Shown here one piece after another: positions 27,886 through 36,636 of a stretch of DNA of 64,000 bases (positions are counted from its first letter, which is position 1; every line of letters begins with the position of its first letter). The position numbers and the translations under genes are program-made. The stretch comes from Pseudomonas trivialis (GTDB lineage: Bacteria > Pseudomonadota > Gammaproteobacteria > Pseudomonadales > Pseudomonadaceae), in assembly GCF_001439805.1 (NCBI RefSeq), contig NZ_JYLK01000001.1:620001-684000 (forward strand). The letters run 5' to 3'. The notes under the pieces are model-generated. The model worked only from the letters and a program-made list of their open reading frames with translations, made no database searches and had not been told where the DNA came from.

Positions 27886-27904
27886 CTAACGAGAATTATT
27901 CGCG
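27886..27904. promoter_or_regulatory. Fur-like box before the iron-signalling sigma gene
   Basis: The 19-bp core actaacgagaattattcgc is AT-rich, contains GAGAATTATTC resembling the GATAAT-repeat Fur consensus, and sits just upstream of a gene type normally under Fur control. The match is imperfect. Confidence 0.6.
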
Positions 27905-27956
27905 ATTGTGGCAGAGGCATCGGATGGGCGCAATTGGTGTTTGTCGGGAGGTGACA

Positions 27957-28664
27957 CTAAAACGATGGCGCGTTTTTGCGCCGTCTCCATTGGCCCAAGC
28001 GCTCCTGCAAGGCCTTTGGCGAGTCGATGTGCTGCTGGCGCGCGCGGCTGAACAGGATCAGCATCAGTTCTGCCGTGGCCAGGGCATCGGCGCTGGCGTG
28101 ATGGCGTTCGCCCACGTGCAGGCCAAAGTGAAGGATCCAGTCGTCCAGCCCGGCTTCACGCAGTGGCGCGTCGGGGCACAGCAGCGGGGCGATCTCGGCC
28201 ACGTCGAGGAACGGGTGGGCCAGACGATAGCCCAGGCTGTCCTTGAGCGCGCGGCCCAGCATGTGTTGATCGAACGGCGCATGAAAGGCCAGCAGCGGGC
28301 TGTCGCCGACAAACGTCATGAAGTCCAGCAGCGCCTCCACCGGGTCGCTGCCGGCGGCGATGGCGCTGGGGCCCAGGCCGTGGATCAGCACGCTGGGGCT
28401 GAGCCGGTTGTCGGCGCGGTGCAGCGTGCGTTCGAACAGTTGCGAGAAGTCCACCGCACCGTCCTCGATCACCACGGCGCCGATGGACAGCACCTGGTCG
28501 CGGTTGAGGTTCAGGCCGCTGGTTTCCAGGTCCACCACTACCCAGCGCTGGCTGCGCAAAGAGCCGTCGCCCAGTGCGCAGGGTGTGGGCAGTTGCAGCA
28601 GGCGTTGCTGCTGCGCCGCGTCGAGCCGCGGTTTTGTCTTGCGCAGCCAGCTGAACAGGCTCAC
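27957..28664 (-). CDS. DnaQ-like 3'-5' exonuclease
   Basis: The 235-residue DEDDh exonuclease has Exo I in VVVDLETSG, Exo II in FHAPFDQHMLGRAL, and Exo III in HHASADALATAELM. It resembles the epsilon proofreading subunit, but as a stand-alone enzyme with a 40-residue N-terminal extension. The ATG overlaps the upstream DUF294 gene stop by 4 bases, a pairing also found in other pseudomonads. The substrate may be DNA or RNA. Confidence 0.88.
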   Translation of the reverse strand: MSLFSWLRKTKPRLDAAQQQRLLQLPTPCALGDGSLRSQRWVVVDLETSGLNLNRDQVLSIGAVVIEDGAVDFSQLFERTLHRADNRLSPSVLIHGLGPSAIAAGSDPVEALLDFMTFVGDSPLLAFHAPFDQHMLGRALKDSLGYRLAHPFLDVAEIAPLLCPDAPLREAGLDDWILHFGLHVGERHHASADALATAELMLILFSRARQQHIDSPKALQERLGQWRRRKNAPSF

Positions 28665-30583
28665 AGCTGATACCGAAATGTCAGGCTGCTCTGCAGACGT
28701 TGGGCCTGGCGCAGGGATTCGCGCAGGATAAGGCGGTCCAGGTGGTTGAGGCTGTCGGGATCGACGCGGTTGGAGTACGGCTGGTTTTCCCGGCTTTGCA
28801 GTTGGTGCTGCTGCATGCGGGTCTGCTGGATAAAGTGATAGGCCTCTTCATACGCGGCGCCATCCAGCGGCTCGATCACGGCCTTGATCACCAGTTGGCG
28901 CAGACGCTCCAGGGTGTTATTGGCGTGAATGCCATTGGCCAGGGCCAGCAGGCGGGCGCCGTCAACGAATGGCGTAAGGCCCTGCACCTTGAGATCGAGG
29001 GTGGCCTTTTCAGCGCCGTTGCGCGTCAGCACGAAATCGCGAAAGCGCCCAACCGGCGGGCGCTGGCGCAGGGCGTTCTCGGCCAGCATGCGCTGGAAGA
29101 GGCGGTTGTCGGCGACCTGGTCAAGGATGCCCTGGCGCAGTTGCTCACAGCCCTGCTCATCGCCCCACACCACGCGCAGGTCGAAATAGATGCTCGAAGC
29201 CAGCAGGTTTTCCGGGGTGGCCTCGCGAATAAACGCCGCAAAGCGGCGCGCCCATTCGGCGCGAGACAGGCACAGCTCGGGGTTGCCGGCCATGATGTTG
29301 CCCTTGCACAGGCTGAAGCCGCACAGGGCCAGGCTCTGGTTGATCTGCTGCGCCAACGGCAGCAGGCGCCCGCGTAGCTCGGCGGCTTCGGCGGCGTCCC
29401 TGGCCTCGAACAGGATGCCGTTGTCCTGATCGGTGTACAGCGTCTGTTCGCGGCGCCCTTCGCTGCCGAAGCACAACCAACTGAACGGCACGCCCGGGTC
29501 GCCCTTTTCGGCGAGGGTCAGCTCGATCACCCGGCACACAGTATGGTCGTTGAGCAGCGTGATGATATGGGTGATCTGGGTGGACGAGGCGCCGTGGGCG
29601 AGCATGCGCTCCACCAGTTGACCGATCTCGCCGCGCATCGCCACCAGGTTGTCGACCCTGGGCGCGTTGCGGATGGTACGGGCCAGGTGCACCAGGTCGA
29701 CCCGTTGCAGGGAAAACAGGTCGCGTTCGGACACCACGCCGCACAGGCGCTGGTCCTTCACCAGGCACACGTGGGCGATATGCCGTTCGGTCATGGCGAT
29801 GGCGGCGTCGAAGGCGCTGTGGTCCGGCGTGAGAAAAAACGGCGCCTGGGTCATGTGGCCCACGATGGCCTGGCTGAAGTCGCCGGTGCCGTCGGCTACC
29901 ACCTGGCGCAGGTCGCGCAGGGTGAAGATGCCCTGAGGCGCCTGCTGGTCGTCGACGATCACGATGCTGCCCACTTGCTGCTCATGCATCAGCGTCACGG
30001 CTTCGCGCAGCGGTGTTTGCGGGCTGCACATCACCGGATGGCGCATGGCCAATTCGCCCAGGCGGGTGTTCAGCGAGTATTGGGTGCCAAGGGTTTCCAC
30101 GGCCTTTTGTTGCACCTGTTGGTTGACCTGGTCCAGCAGGCTGCTGACGCCGCGCAAGGCGAAATCGCGGAACGGGCTGGACAGCGCAAACAGCTTGATA
30201 AAGGCCGGCTTGTTCAGTTGCAGGCAGAAGGTGTCTTCGGCGGCTTTGTGTTCGGTGCGGGTCGCTCGTTCGCCGAGTAATGCGGCCAGCGGAAAGCACT
30301 CACCGGTGGTGATTTCGAACGTGGTTTCGGTGGAGTCCGGGCGTTCACCCACCACGCGGCCTTGCTTGACGATATGGAAGTGTTCCACCGGCCCGCCCGA
30401 CGGCTTGAGAATGCTGTCACCGGCGCCGTAGAAGCGCAGTTGACATTGCTCCACCAGAAACGCCAGGTGCGCGTTTTCCATCTGGTTGAACGGCGAAAAG
30501 CGCTGCAGGAATTGCAGGGTGCCGTGAATGTTCTGCAGCACGGCGGTTTTTCCCGCCTGGGCGAAAGCATCAGCTTTACTCAT
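28661..30583 (-). CDS. cNMP-binding/CBS/DUF294 putative nucleotidyltransferase
   Basis: The 640-residue protein has four parts: a cyclic-nucleotide-binding-like domain (about 25-140), a pair of CBS domains (about 165-290), a DUF294 nucleotidyltransferase domain with GSEGRREQTLYTDQDNG (about 385-400), and a C-terminal DUF294 partner domain. The G-S-x9-D-x-D pattern of active nucleotidyltransferases is present. This layout suggests allosteric control by a nucleotide, but the product is unknown. ATG 30583 (MSKADAF) is preferred to 30622 from the usual N-terminus of relatives; the ribosome sites of both are weak. Confidence 0.82.
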   Translation of the reverse strand: MSKADAFAQAGKTAVLQNIHGTLQFLQRFSPFNQMENAHLAFLVEQCQLRFYGAGDSILKPSGGPVEHFHIVKQGRVVGERPDSTETTFEITTGECFPLAALLGERATRTEHKAAEDTFCLQLNKPAFIKLFALSSPFRDFALRGVSSLLDQVNQQVQQKAVETLGTQYSLNTRLGELAMRHPVMCSPQTPLREAVTLMHEQQVGSIVIVDDQQAPQGIFTLRDLRQVVADGTGDFSQAIVGHMTQAPFFLTPDHSAFDAAIAMTERHIAHVCLVKDQRLCGVVSERDLFSLQRVDLVHLARTIRNAPRVDNLVAMRGEIGQLVERMLAHGASSTQITHIITLLNDHTVCRVIELTLAEKGDPGVPFSWLCFGSEGRREQTLYTDQDNGILFEARDAAEAAELRGRLLPLAQQINQSLALCGFSLCKGNIMAGNPELCLSRAEWARRFAAFIREATPENLLASSIYFDLRVVWGDEQGCEQLRQGILDQVADNRLFQRMLAENALRQRPPVGRFRDFVLTRNGAEKATLDLKVQGLTPFVDGARLLALANGIHANNTLERLRQLVIKAVIEPLDGAAYEEAYHFIQQTRMQQHQLQSRENQPYSNRVDPDSLNHLDRLILRESLRQAQRLQSSLTFRYQL

Positions 30584-30829
30584 AACAGTGACCGCAATGT
30601 TTTTGTCGTTATCGTGCTGCATGGTCGGCTGGCGCAGGGCGGGTGCCCATTGGACGTAAGTCTAGGTAGCGAAGTGACTGCACGGACTAGGGAAAAGCCT
30701 TATAGGACTACCGTGCAAACCCCGTGGAACGCCCACTAGGCAAAGTTTCCGACGAAGTGCACATTGAACGCCGTTGCGCAGATGTCTGACGAGTGTGCTG
30801 CGAGATTGAATAGAACTGCTGAGAACTGT

Positions 30830-31276
30830 ATGTCCGACCACGATATTTTGAGTGATGCCGAGCGCGAGGCGCTGAGCGCCGTGATGCTGGAGCCTGATTT
30901 ACCGCCACAACGTGTGTTGATTGTTGATGACGACAAGGATGCGCGTGAACTGCTGGCGGAGATCCTGGGGCTGGACGGCATTCGCTGCATGACGGCCGAC
31001 AGTGGTGAGGCAGCGTGGGAATTGTTGAAAACCAGCAGCTCGATTGGCTTGTTGATTACCGACCTGCGCATGGCGCCCGGAAGCGGTCTTGAGCTGATCC
31101 GCCAGGTGCGTGAATCCACCCGCGCGGCGTTGCCGATCATCATCATGTCGGGGGACGCCGAGGCACCGGATGTGATTGATGCGATGCACTTGAGCGTGGT
31201 GGATTTTTTGCTCAAGCCGATTGATAGCGTGCAGTTGGCGCAGATGGTGAAGCGGGAGTTGGGGATGATTTCCTGA
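30830..31276 (+). CDS. Stand-alone receiver-domain response regulator
   Basis: The 148-residue protein is a short N-terminal tail plus one CheY-like receiver. It has DDD at 34-36 (VLIVDDDKDARELL), the phospho-acceptor Asp in LLITDLRMAPGSG, Ser in IIIMSGDAE and Lys in FLLKPIDS. There is no output domain, so it must act through a partner. No kinase gene adjoins it. The frame back to 30764 adds a non-conserved stretch and is not used. It is divergent from the DUF294 gene and followed by a REPIN. Confidence 0.88.
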   Translation: MSDHDILSDAEREALSAVMLEPDLPPQRVLIVDDDKDARELLAEILGLDGIRCMTADSGEAAWELLKTSSSIGLLITDLRMAPGSGLELIRQVRESTRAALPIIIMSGDAEAPDVIDAMHLSVVDFLLKPIDSVQLAQMVKRELGMIS

Positions 31277-31299
31277 TGGTGAGGTGACGGTGCTGGCCT

Positions 31300-31374
31300 C
31301 ATCGGGAGCAAGCCCCCTCCCACATGTCGAGCTGTGAATACCGTGCAAATGTGGGAGGGGGCTTGCTCCCGATA
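31300..31374. repeat. REPIN, GTGGGAGG type
   Basis: Near-perfect inverted arms (catcgggagcaagccccctc / its complement) surround a 25 bp or so loop, between two convergent genes. Confidence 0.93.
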
Positions 31375-31402
31375 GCGCCACTCCAGTCACCCTGAAACCA
31401 AA

Positions 31403-31436
31403 GAAAAAGCCCCGATCTCTCGATCAGGGCTTTTTC
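31403..31436 (-). terminator. Intrinsic terminator of malate synthase, probably bidirectional
   Basis: A GAAAAAGCCCTGATC/GATCGGGGCTTTTTC hairpin ends in a T run on either strand, 2 bp from the glcB stop. Confidence 0.92.
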
Positions 31437-31438
31437 AT

Positions 31439-33616
31439 TTACAGGCCGTTTTTAGCCTTGAACTCCCGACGCCTGCGGTGCAGCACCGGCTCGGTGTAAC
31501 CATTGGGTTGTTTGGTTCCTTCAATCACCAGCTCCACCGCCGCCTGAAACGCGATGTTGCTGTCGAAGTCCGGCGCCAACGGCCGGTACAGCGCATCCCC
31601 GGCATTCTGGCGGTCCACCACCGGCGCCATGCGCTTGAGGCTTTCCAGCACCTGGGCTTCGCTGACGATGCCGTGGCGCAGCCAGTTGGCAATGTGCTGG
31701 CTGGAAATACGCAGGGTGGCGCGGTCTTCCATCAGGCCCACATCGTTGATGTCCGGCACTTTGGAGCAGCCCACCCCCTGGTCGATCCAGCGCACCACGT
31801 AACCGAGAATGCCCTGGGCGTTGTTGTCCAGCTCGTTGCGGATTTCTTCGTCAGACCAATCGGTAGTGCCGGCCAGTGGAATCGTCAGGATGTCGTCCAC
31901 CGAGGCGCGTTCGCGCTGGGCCAGTTCGGCCTGGCGGGCGAATACGTCGACCTTGTGATAGTGCAGCGCATGCAGGGCGGCGGCGGTTGGCGACGGCACC
32001 CAGGCGGTGTTGGCACCGGCCAGCGGGTGAGCGATTTTCTGTTCGAGCATGGCGGCCATCAGGTCGGGCATGGCCCACATGCCTTTGCCGATCTGGGCAC
32101 GGCCCTGCAGGCCTGTGCTCAGGCCGATATCAACGTTCCAGTTTTCGTAGGCGCCGATCCATTTTTCCGCTTTCATGGCGGCCTTGCGCACCATCGCGCC
32201 GGCTTCCATGGAGGTGTGAATTTCATCGCCGGTGCGGTCGAGGAAGCCGGTGTTGATGAACACCACGCGCTCGCTGGCCGCCTGGATGCAGGCTTTGAGG
32301 TTGACCGTGGTGCGGCGCTCCTCGTCCATGATCCCCACCTTGAGGGTGTTGCGTGGCAGGTTCAGCACGCCTTCGATGCGGCCGAACAGCTCGTTGGTGA
32401 ACGCCACTTCTTCAGGGCCATGCATCTTCGGTTTGACGATGTACACCGAGCCTGTGCGGCTGTTGCTGCGGCTGCTGTTGCCGTTGAGACTGTGGATCGC
32501 TGCGAGACTGGTGAGCAGGCCATCGAGAATGCCTTCGGGCACTTCGTTGCCGTGTTTATCGAGGATCGCGTCGATGGTCATCAGATGACCCACGTTGCGC
32601 ACGAACAGCAGCGAGCGGCCGTGCAGCGTCACGTCTTCGCCGTGCACGCCGGTGTAGACGCGGTCGGGGTTCATGGTGCGGGTGAAGGTGGTGCCGCCCT
32701 TGGCGACTTCTTCAGCCAGGTCGCCCTTCATCAGGCCGAGCCAGTTGCGGTATATCACCACCTTGTCGTCGGCATCGACGGCGGCGACGGAGTCTTCGCA
32801 GTCCATGATGGTGGTGAGCGCGGCTTCCATCAGGATGTCTTTGATGCCGGCGGCATCGGTCTGGCCGACCGGCGTGTTGGCGTCGATCTGGATTTCGAAG
32901 TGCAGGCCGTTGTTTTTCAGCAGGATCGCAATCGGCTCGGCTGCCGGGCCCTGGAAGCCGATGAGCTGGGCGTCGTCGCGCAGGCCGCTGTTGCTGCCGC
33001 CTTTAAGGGCCACGATGAGCACGCCATCGACGATCTTGTAGCCGGTGGACTCGGCATGGCTGCCGGCGCTGAGTGGCGCGGCCTGGTCAAGGAAGGCACG
33101 GGCGAAGGCGATGACCTTGTCGCCACGCACCTTGTTGTAGCCCTTGCTCTTCTCGGCACCGTTGGCTTCGCTGATGGCGTCGGTGCCATAGAGCGCGTCG
33201 TACAGCGAGCCCCAACGGGCGTTGGAAGCGTTGAGGGCAAAGCGCGCGTTCATTACCGGCACCACCAGCTGCGGGCCGGCCATGCGGGCGATTTCGTCGT
33301 CGACGTTTTCGGTGGTGGCCTGGAAGTCGGCGACTTCCGGCAGCAGGTAACCGATCTCTTGCAGAAAGGCCTTATAAGCCACCGCATCGTGGGCCTGGCC
33401 GGCGTGGGCGTGGTGCCAGGCGTCGATCCGCGCCTGGAAATCGTCGCGTTTGGCGAGCAGTGTTTTGTTCTTCGGCGCGAGGTCGTGAATGACCTGGTCG
33501 GCGCCGGCCCAGAACTGCTCGGCCGTGAGGCCGGTGCCGGGAATCGCTTCGTTGTTGACGAAGTCGAACAGGACTTTGGCGACCTGCAGGCCACCGACTT
33601 GAACGTGTTCAGTCAT
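31439..33616 (-). CDS. glcB: Malate synthase G
   Basis: The 725-residue enzyme condenses glyoxylate and acetyl-CoA to malate, the second step of the glyoxylate shunt. The length is exactly that of the G isoform. Recognisable segments include [46 protein letters not shown], and the late [20 protein letters not shown] 33616 ([10 protein letters not shown]) is used; the ATG 12 bases upstream adds only MRQA. It appears monocistronic. Confidence 0.97.
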   Translation of the reverse strand: MTEHVQVGGLQVAKVLFDFVNNEAIPGTGLTAEQFWAGADQVIHDLAPKNKTLLAKRDDFQARIDAWHHAHAGQAHDAVAYKAFLQEIGYLLPEVADFQATTENVDDEIARMAGPQLVVPVMNARFALNASNARWGSLYDALYGTDAISEANGAEKSKGYNKVRGDKVIAFARAFLDQAAPLSAGSHAESTGYKIVDGVLIVALKGGSNSGLRDDAQLIGFQGPAAEPIAILLKNNGLHFEIQIDANTPVGQTDAAGIKDILMEAALTTIMDCEDSVAAVDADDKVVIYRNWLGLMKGDLAEEVAKGGTTFTRTMNPDRVYTGVHGEDVTLHGRSLLFVRNVGHLMTIDAILDKHGNEVPEGILDGLLTSLAAIHSLNGNSSRSNSRTGSVYIVKPKMHGPEEVAFTNELFGRIEGVLNLPRNTLKVGIMDEERRTTVNLKACIQAASERVVFINTGFLDRTGDEIHTSMEAGAMVRKAAMKAEKWIGAYENWNVDIGLSTGLQGRAQIGKGMWAMPDLMAAMLEQKIAHPLAGANTAWVPSPTAAALHALHYHKVDVFARQAELAQRERASVDDILTIPLAGTTDWSDEEIRNELDNNAQGILGYVVRWIDQGVGCSKVPDINDVGLMEDRATLRISSQHIANWLRHGIVSEAQVLESLKRMAPVVDRQNAGDALYRPLAPDFDSNIAFQAAVELVIEGTKQPNGYTEPVLHRRRREFKAKNGL

Positions 33617-33883
33617 TGCTTGCCTCACTCTGCGGAGCTTATGCGCTTTATCTGATGATCATTATGTAGTGCACGGTTGGGCATACTACATGATGCCTTG
33701 TGCTTGTGAATATCAGACTCAATACGTCGTTTAGCGACCCATTTTGATCATGCGGTCACGGCGAAGAGCCGGATGTTCTCAAGAAACCGTTAGATTGTTC
33801 CAGATAAAAATAAAAATGGTACACGATTTGTTTTCGGGGGCTTGCGGGTCCACTTTGTAGATTGATTTCCAGAGGGCTTCGCC

Positions 33884-34396
33884 ATGGACCATCTTGTACT
33901 CACAATTATCGCCGCCGACAAACCCGGCCTCGTCGAACGCATCGCGCAGAACATTGCCGCCCACGGTGGCAACTGGCGGGAAAGCCGCATGGCCCATATG
34001 GCCGGGCAGTTTGCCGGGATTCTGCGGGTGAGCGTGCCGGTCGAGAGCCGACAGGCGCTGGTGGGCGCGCTGGAGGACCTGTCCACCCATGGCATTCGTG
34101 TGCTGGTGGGCGAGGGCAGCAGCGGGCAGGCGTCGACGTCCAAGTCGATTGTGATGACGCTGCTGGGCAATGACCGCTCGGGCATCGTGCGCGAGATCAC
34201 TGCGCTGCTCAGCCAGCAGGGCGTCAACCTGGAGCGCCTGAGCACCGATGTGCGCCCGGCGCCCATGAGTGGCGACCCGCTGTTCAGTGCCGAAGCCCTG
34301 CTGCAGGTGCCGTCCGGCTTGTCCCTGGAAACCCTGCAGGAATCCCTGGAGACCCTGGCCGATGACTTGATGGTGGAGCTGCGCAGCGAGGAGTGA
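33884..34396 (+). CDS. Glycine cleavage system regulator-like double ACT protein
   Basis: The 170-residue protein is made of two ACT domains: LTIIAADKPGLVERIAQNIA at the start and LLGNDRSGIVREITALLSQQ from about 91. This is the GcvR layout, in which glycine binding modulates the GcvA activator in enterics. No gcv genes are nearby, so the target in Pseudomonas is uncertain. An AGAGGG lies 8 bp before the ATG. The 267 bp between glcB and this gene show no gene. Confidence 0.85.
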   Translation: MDHLVLTIIAADKPGLVERIAQNIAAHGGNWRESRMAHMAGQFAGILRVSVPVESRQALVGALEDLSTHGIRVLVGEGSSGQASTSKSIVMTLLGNDRSGIVREITALLSQQGVNLERLSTDVRPAPMSGDPLFSAEALLQVPSGLSLETLQESLETLADDLMVELRSEE

Positions 34397-35281
34397 TCAG
34401 CGTTTGCGCGCGTTCAACCCGATATCCACGCTGTACACCGCCAGCCCGGCCCAGATGAACGCGAAGGCGATCAGCGTGGCCGGCGCCAGGTGCTCGCCGA
34501 ACAGCAGCACGGCTTCGAGCAGCACCAGGGTGGGCGCCACGTACTGCAAAAAGCCCAAGGTGGTATAGGGCAAATGCCGCGCGGCGGCGTTGAAACACAC
34601 CAGCGGCACCAGCGTGACGGGACCGGCCGCGACCAGCCACCAGGCTTCGGACGTGCTCCAGAATGCCATCTGCGCGCTGTGGGCCGAAGGGTTGAACAGC
34701 AACCACGCCACGGCAATCGGCACCAGCATCCAGGTTTCCACCACCAGCCCCGGCAGCGCCTTGACCGGCGCCTGCTTGCGGATCAGCCCGTAGAAACCGA
34801 AGGTCAGCGCCAGCACCAGCGACACCCACGGCAAACTGCCGACCTGCCACACCTGCTGCGCCACACCCACCGCCGCCAGGCCCACGGCCACCCATTGCAG
34901 GCGACGCAGGCGCTCGCCGAGGATCAGCATGCCCAGCAGCACATTCACCAGTGGGTTGATGTAGTAACCCAGGCTCGCTTCGAGCATGCGCCCGCTGTTC
35001 ACCGACCACACATAAGTCAGCCAGTTGGCCGCGATCAGCGAACCGCTGAGGGCCAGGATAGCCAGGCGCTTGGGGTTGTCGCGCAGCTCGCGCCACCAGC
35101 CCGGGTGTTTCCACACCATCAGCAACAAGCCGCCGAACAGCGCCGACCACAGCACCCGATGCACGATGATCTCGGCGGCGGGCACGCTGGCGATGGCTTT
35201 GAAGTAGAGCGGGAACAGGCCCCAGATGATGTAGGCGCTCAGGCCCAGGATGTACCCCTTGCGGGGGTTGGCGGCGTGCAT
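34397..35281 (-). CDS. rarD: EamA-family transporter RarD
   Basis: The 294-residue transporter has ten predicted membrane helices in two EamA repeats. RarD-type motifs are AYIIWGLFPLYFK, EIIVHRVLWSALFG, LGYYINPLVNVLLG and LQYVAPTLVLL. RarD was named from chloramphenicol sensitivity, but its substrate is unknown. ATG 35281 with an AAGGA eight bases upstream is chosen over ATG 35302. Its stop abuts the convergent ACT gene stop with no gap. Confidence 0.9.
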   Translation of the reverse strand: MHAANPRKGYILGLSAYIIWGLFPLYFKAIASVPAAEIIVHRVLWSALFGGLLLMVWKHPGWWRELRDNPKRLAILALSGSLIAANWLTYVWSVNSGRMLEASLGYYINPLVNVLLGMLILGERLRRLQWVAVGLAAVGVAQQVWQVGSLPWVSLVLALTFGFYGLIRKQAPVKALPGLVVETWMLVPIAVAWLLFNPSAHSAQMAFWSTSEAWWLVAAGPVTLVPLVCFNAAARHLPYTTLGFLQYVAPTLVLLEAVLLFGEHLAPATLIAFAFIWAGLAVYSVDIGLNARKR

Positions 35282-35360
35282 GCGGAATCCTTGTTCGGAC
35301 AACTGACAAAGGCGTGATTGTAAGGATATTTGTCAGCCCAGGGGATTGGCTTTGCTTTAT

Positions 35361-35387
35361 GTGGGAGGGAGCAAGCCCCCTCCCACC
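35361..35387. repeat. Single REP palindrome
   Basis: A compact gtgggagggagcaagccccctcccac element lies 3 bp beyond the srkA stop, with no outer arms and no partner. Confidence 0.85.
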
Positions 35388-35389
35388 TG

Positions 35390-36364
35390 TTAAAACAGCT
35401 TCAGGGGTTCTTCGTTGAGCGCCGACAGCTGCTCGCGCAACGCCAGCACCTGGTCGCCCCAATAACGCTCGCTGCCGAACCACGGGAAACTGTGGGGGAA
35501 CGCCGGGTCGTCCCAGCGCCGTGCCAGCCAGGCGCTGTAGTGCATAAGACGCAGGGCGCGCAGCGGTTCGATCAGCGCCAGTTCGCGCGGGTCGAAGTCA
35601 TGGAATTCCTGATAGCCATCCATCAATTCCGACAATTGCCCCAGGCATTCCTGGCGATCACCGGCGAGCATCATCCACAGGTCCTGCACCGCCGGGCCCA
35701 TGCGGCAGTCGTCCAGGTCGACGATGTGGAACATTTCGTCACGGCACATCATGTTGCCGGGGTGGCAATCGCCGTGCATGCGGATGTTCTTGTGCGGCGT
35801 GGCCTTGTACACCTCTTCCACGCGCTTGAGCAGGTCGCGGGCGACCGACTCGTAGGCGGGCAACAGGCTTTTGGGGATGAAGTTGCCTTCGAGCAGGGTG
35901 GTGAGGGAGTCGTGGCCGAAGTTCTTCACACCCAGGGCTTCGCGGTGTTCGAACGGGCGGGTTGAGCCCACCGCGTGCAAGCGGCCGAGCAGTTGCCCAA
36001 GGCGGTGCAGTTGATCAAGGTTGCCCGGCTCCGGCGCGCGGCCACCCCGGCGTGGAAACAGCGTGAAGCGGAACCCGGCGTGTTCGAACAGGCTTTCGCC
36101 GTTGTGGATCATCGGCGCAACCACCGGCACGTCGCACTCGGCCAGCTCGAAGGTGAAGCGGTGTTCCTCGAGGATCGCCTCGTTGGTCCAGCGCTGCGGC
36201 CGGTAGAACTTGGCGATCAGCGGCTCGCTGTCTTCGATGCCCACCTGATACACGCGGTTTTCATAGCTGTTGAGCGCCAGCACGCGCGCATCGCTGAGAA
36301 AACCGATGCTTTCGACGGCGTCGAGGACCAGGTCGGGGGTGAGTGTTTCAAACGGGTGGGCCAT
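35390..36364 (-). CDS. srkA: Stress response kinase A (YihE/RdoA)
   Basis: The 324-residue protein has a choline/aminoglycoside-kinase-like fold. An N-terminal lobe (SYENRVYQVG, LIAKFYRP) is followed by the catalytic loop HGDCHPGNMM (about 200-209) and the Mg-binding HIVDLDDCRMGP. Family members are Ser/Thr kinases that protect against envelope and oxidative stress, and length and motifs match YihE. ATG 36364 is preferred; the frame continues upstream to 36592 but only into a REP element. Confidence 0.93.
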   Translation of the reverse strand: MAHPFETLTPDLVLDAVESIGFLSDARVLALNSYENRVYQVGIEDSEPLIAKFYRPQRWTNEAILEEHRFTFELAECDVPVVAPMIHNGESLFEHAGFRFTLFPRRGGRAPEPGNLDQLHRLGQLLGRLHAVGSTRPFEHREALGVKNFGHDSLTTLLEGNFIPKSLLPAYESVARDLLKRVEEVYKATPHKNIRMHGDCHPGNMMCRDEMFHIVDLDDCRMGPAVQDLWMMLAGDRQECLGQLSELMDGYQEFHDFDPRELALIEPLRALRLMHYSAWLARRWDDPAFPHSFPWFGSERYWGDQVLALREQLSALNEEPLKLF

Positions 36365-36440
36365 GCGAACTCCTGCGCGCAGCAGGGCGCCGCGTCGGGC
36401 CTCGTATGGTAGCGCACCGGGACTGGGATAGGGGGTTGTC

Positions 36441-36593
36441 TGTGGCGAGCAGGCTTGTCCTGCGTTGGGGTGCGAAGCGCCCCCAATTGCGCAAAACGCG
36501 GTGTACCTGATACGGCTCAGAGCCTGGCTTTGGGGCTGCTGCGCAGCCCAACGCAGGACAAGCCTGCTCGCCACAGTAAGCCCGCTCGCCACA
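36441..36593. repeat. REPIN of the second type with an extra tandem half-unit
   Basis: Inverted arms tgtggcgagcaggcttgtcc and its complement enclose about 95 bp, and a further cccgctcgccacag half-unit follows directly at 36580-36593. This is the same family as 21539-21671, with a shared inner gggctgctgcgcagccc hairpin. It lies upstream of srkA, between that gene and phoX. Confidence 0.9.
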
Positions 36594-36636
36594 GGGTTTT
36601 TGGGTTGGCTGAAATCAAGGTAGGCGGCTGTAGCGG

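Noticed and set aside
31478..33655. 725-residue open frame antisense to malate synthase
   Set aside because: Composition is that of a complement shadow and the start lacks a ribosome site; glcB is unambiguous on the other strand.
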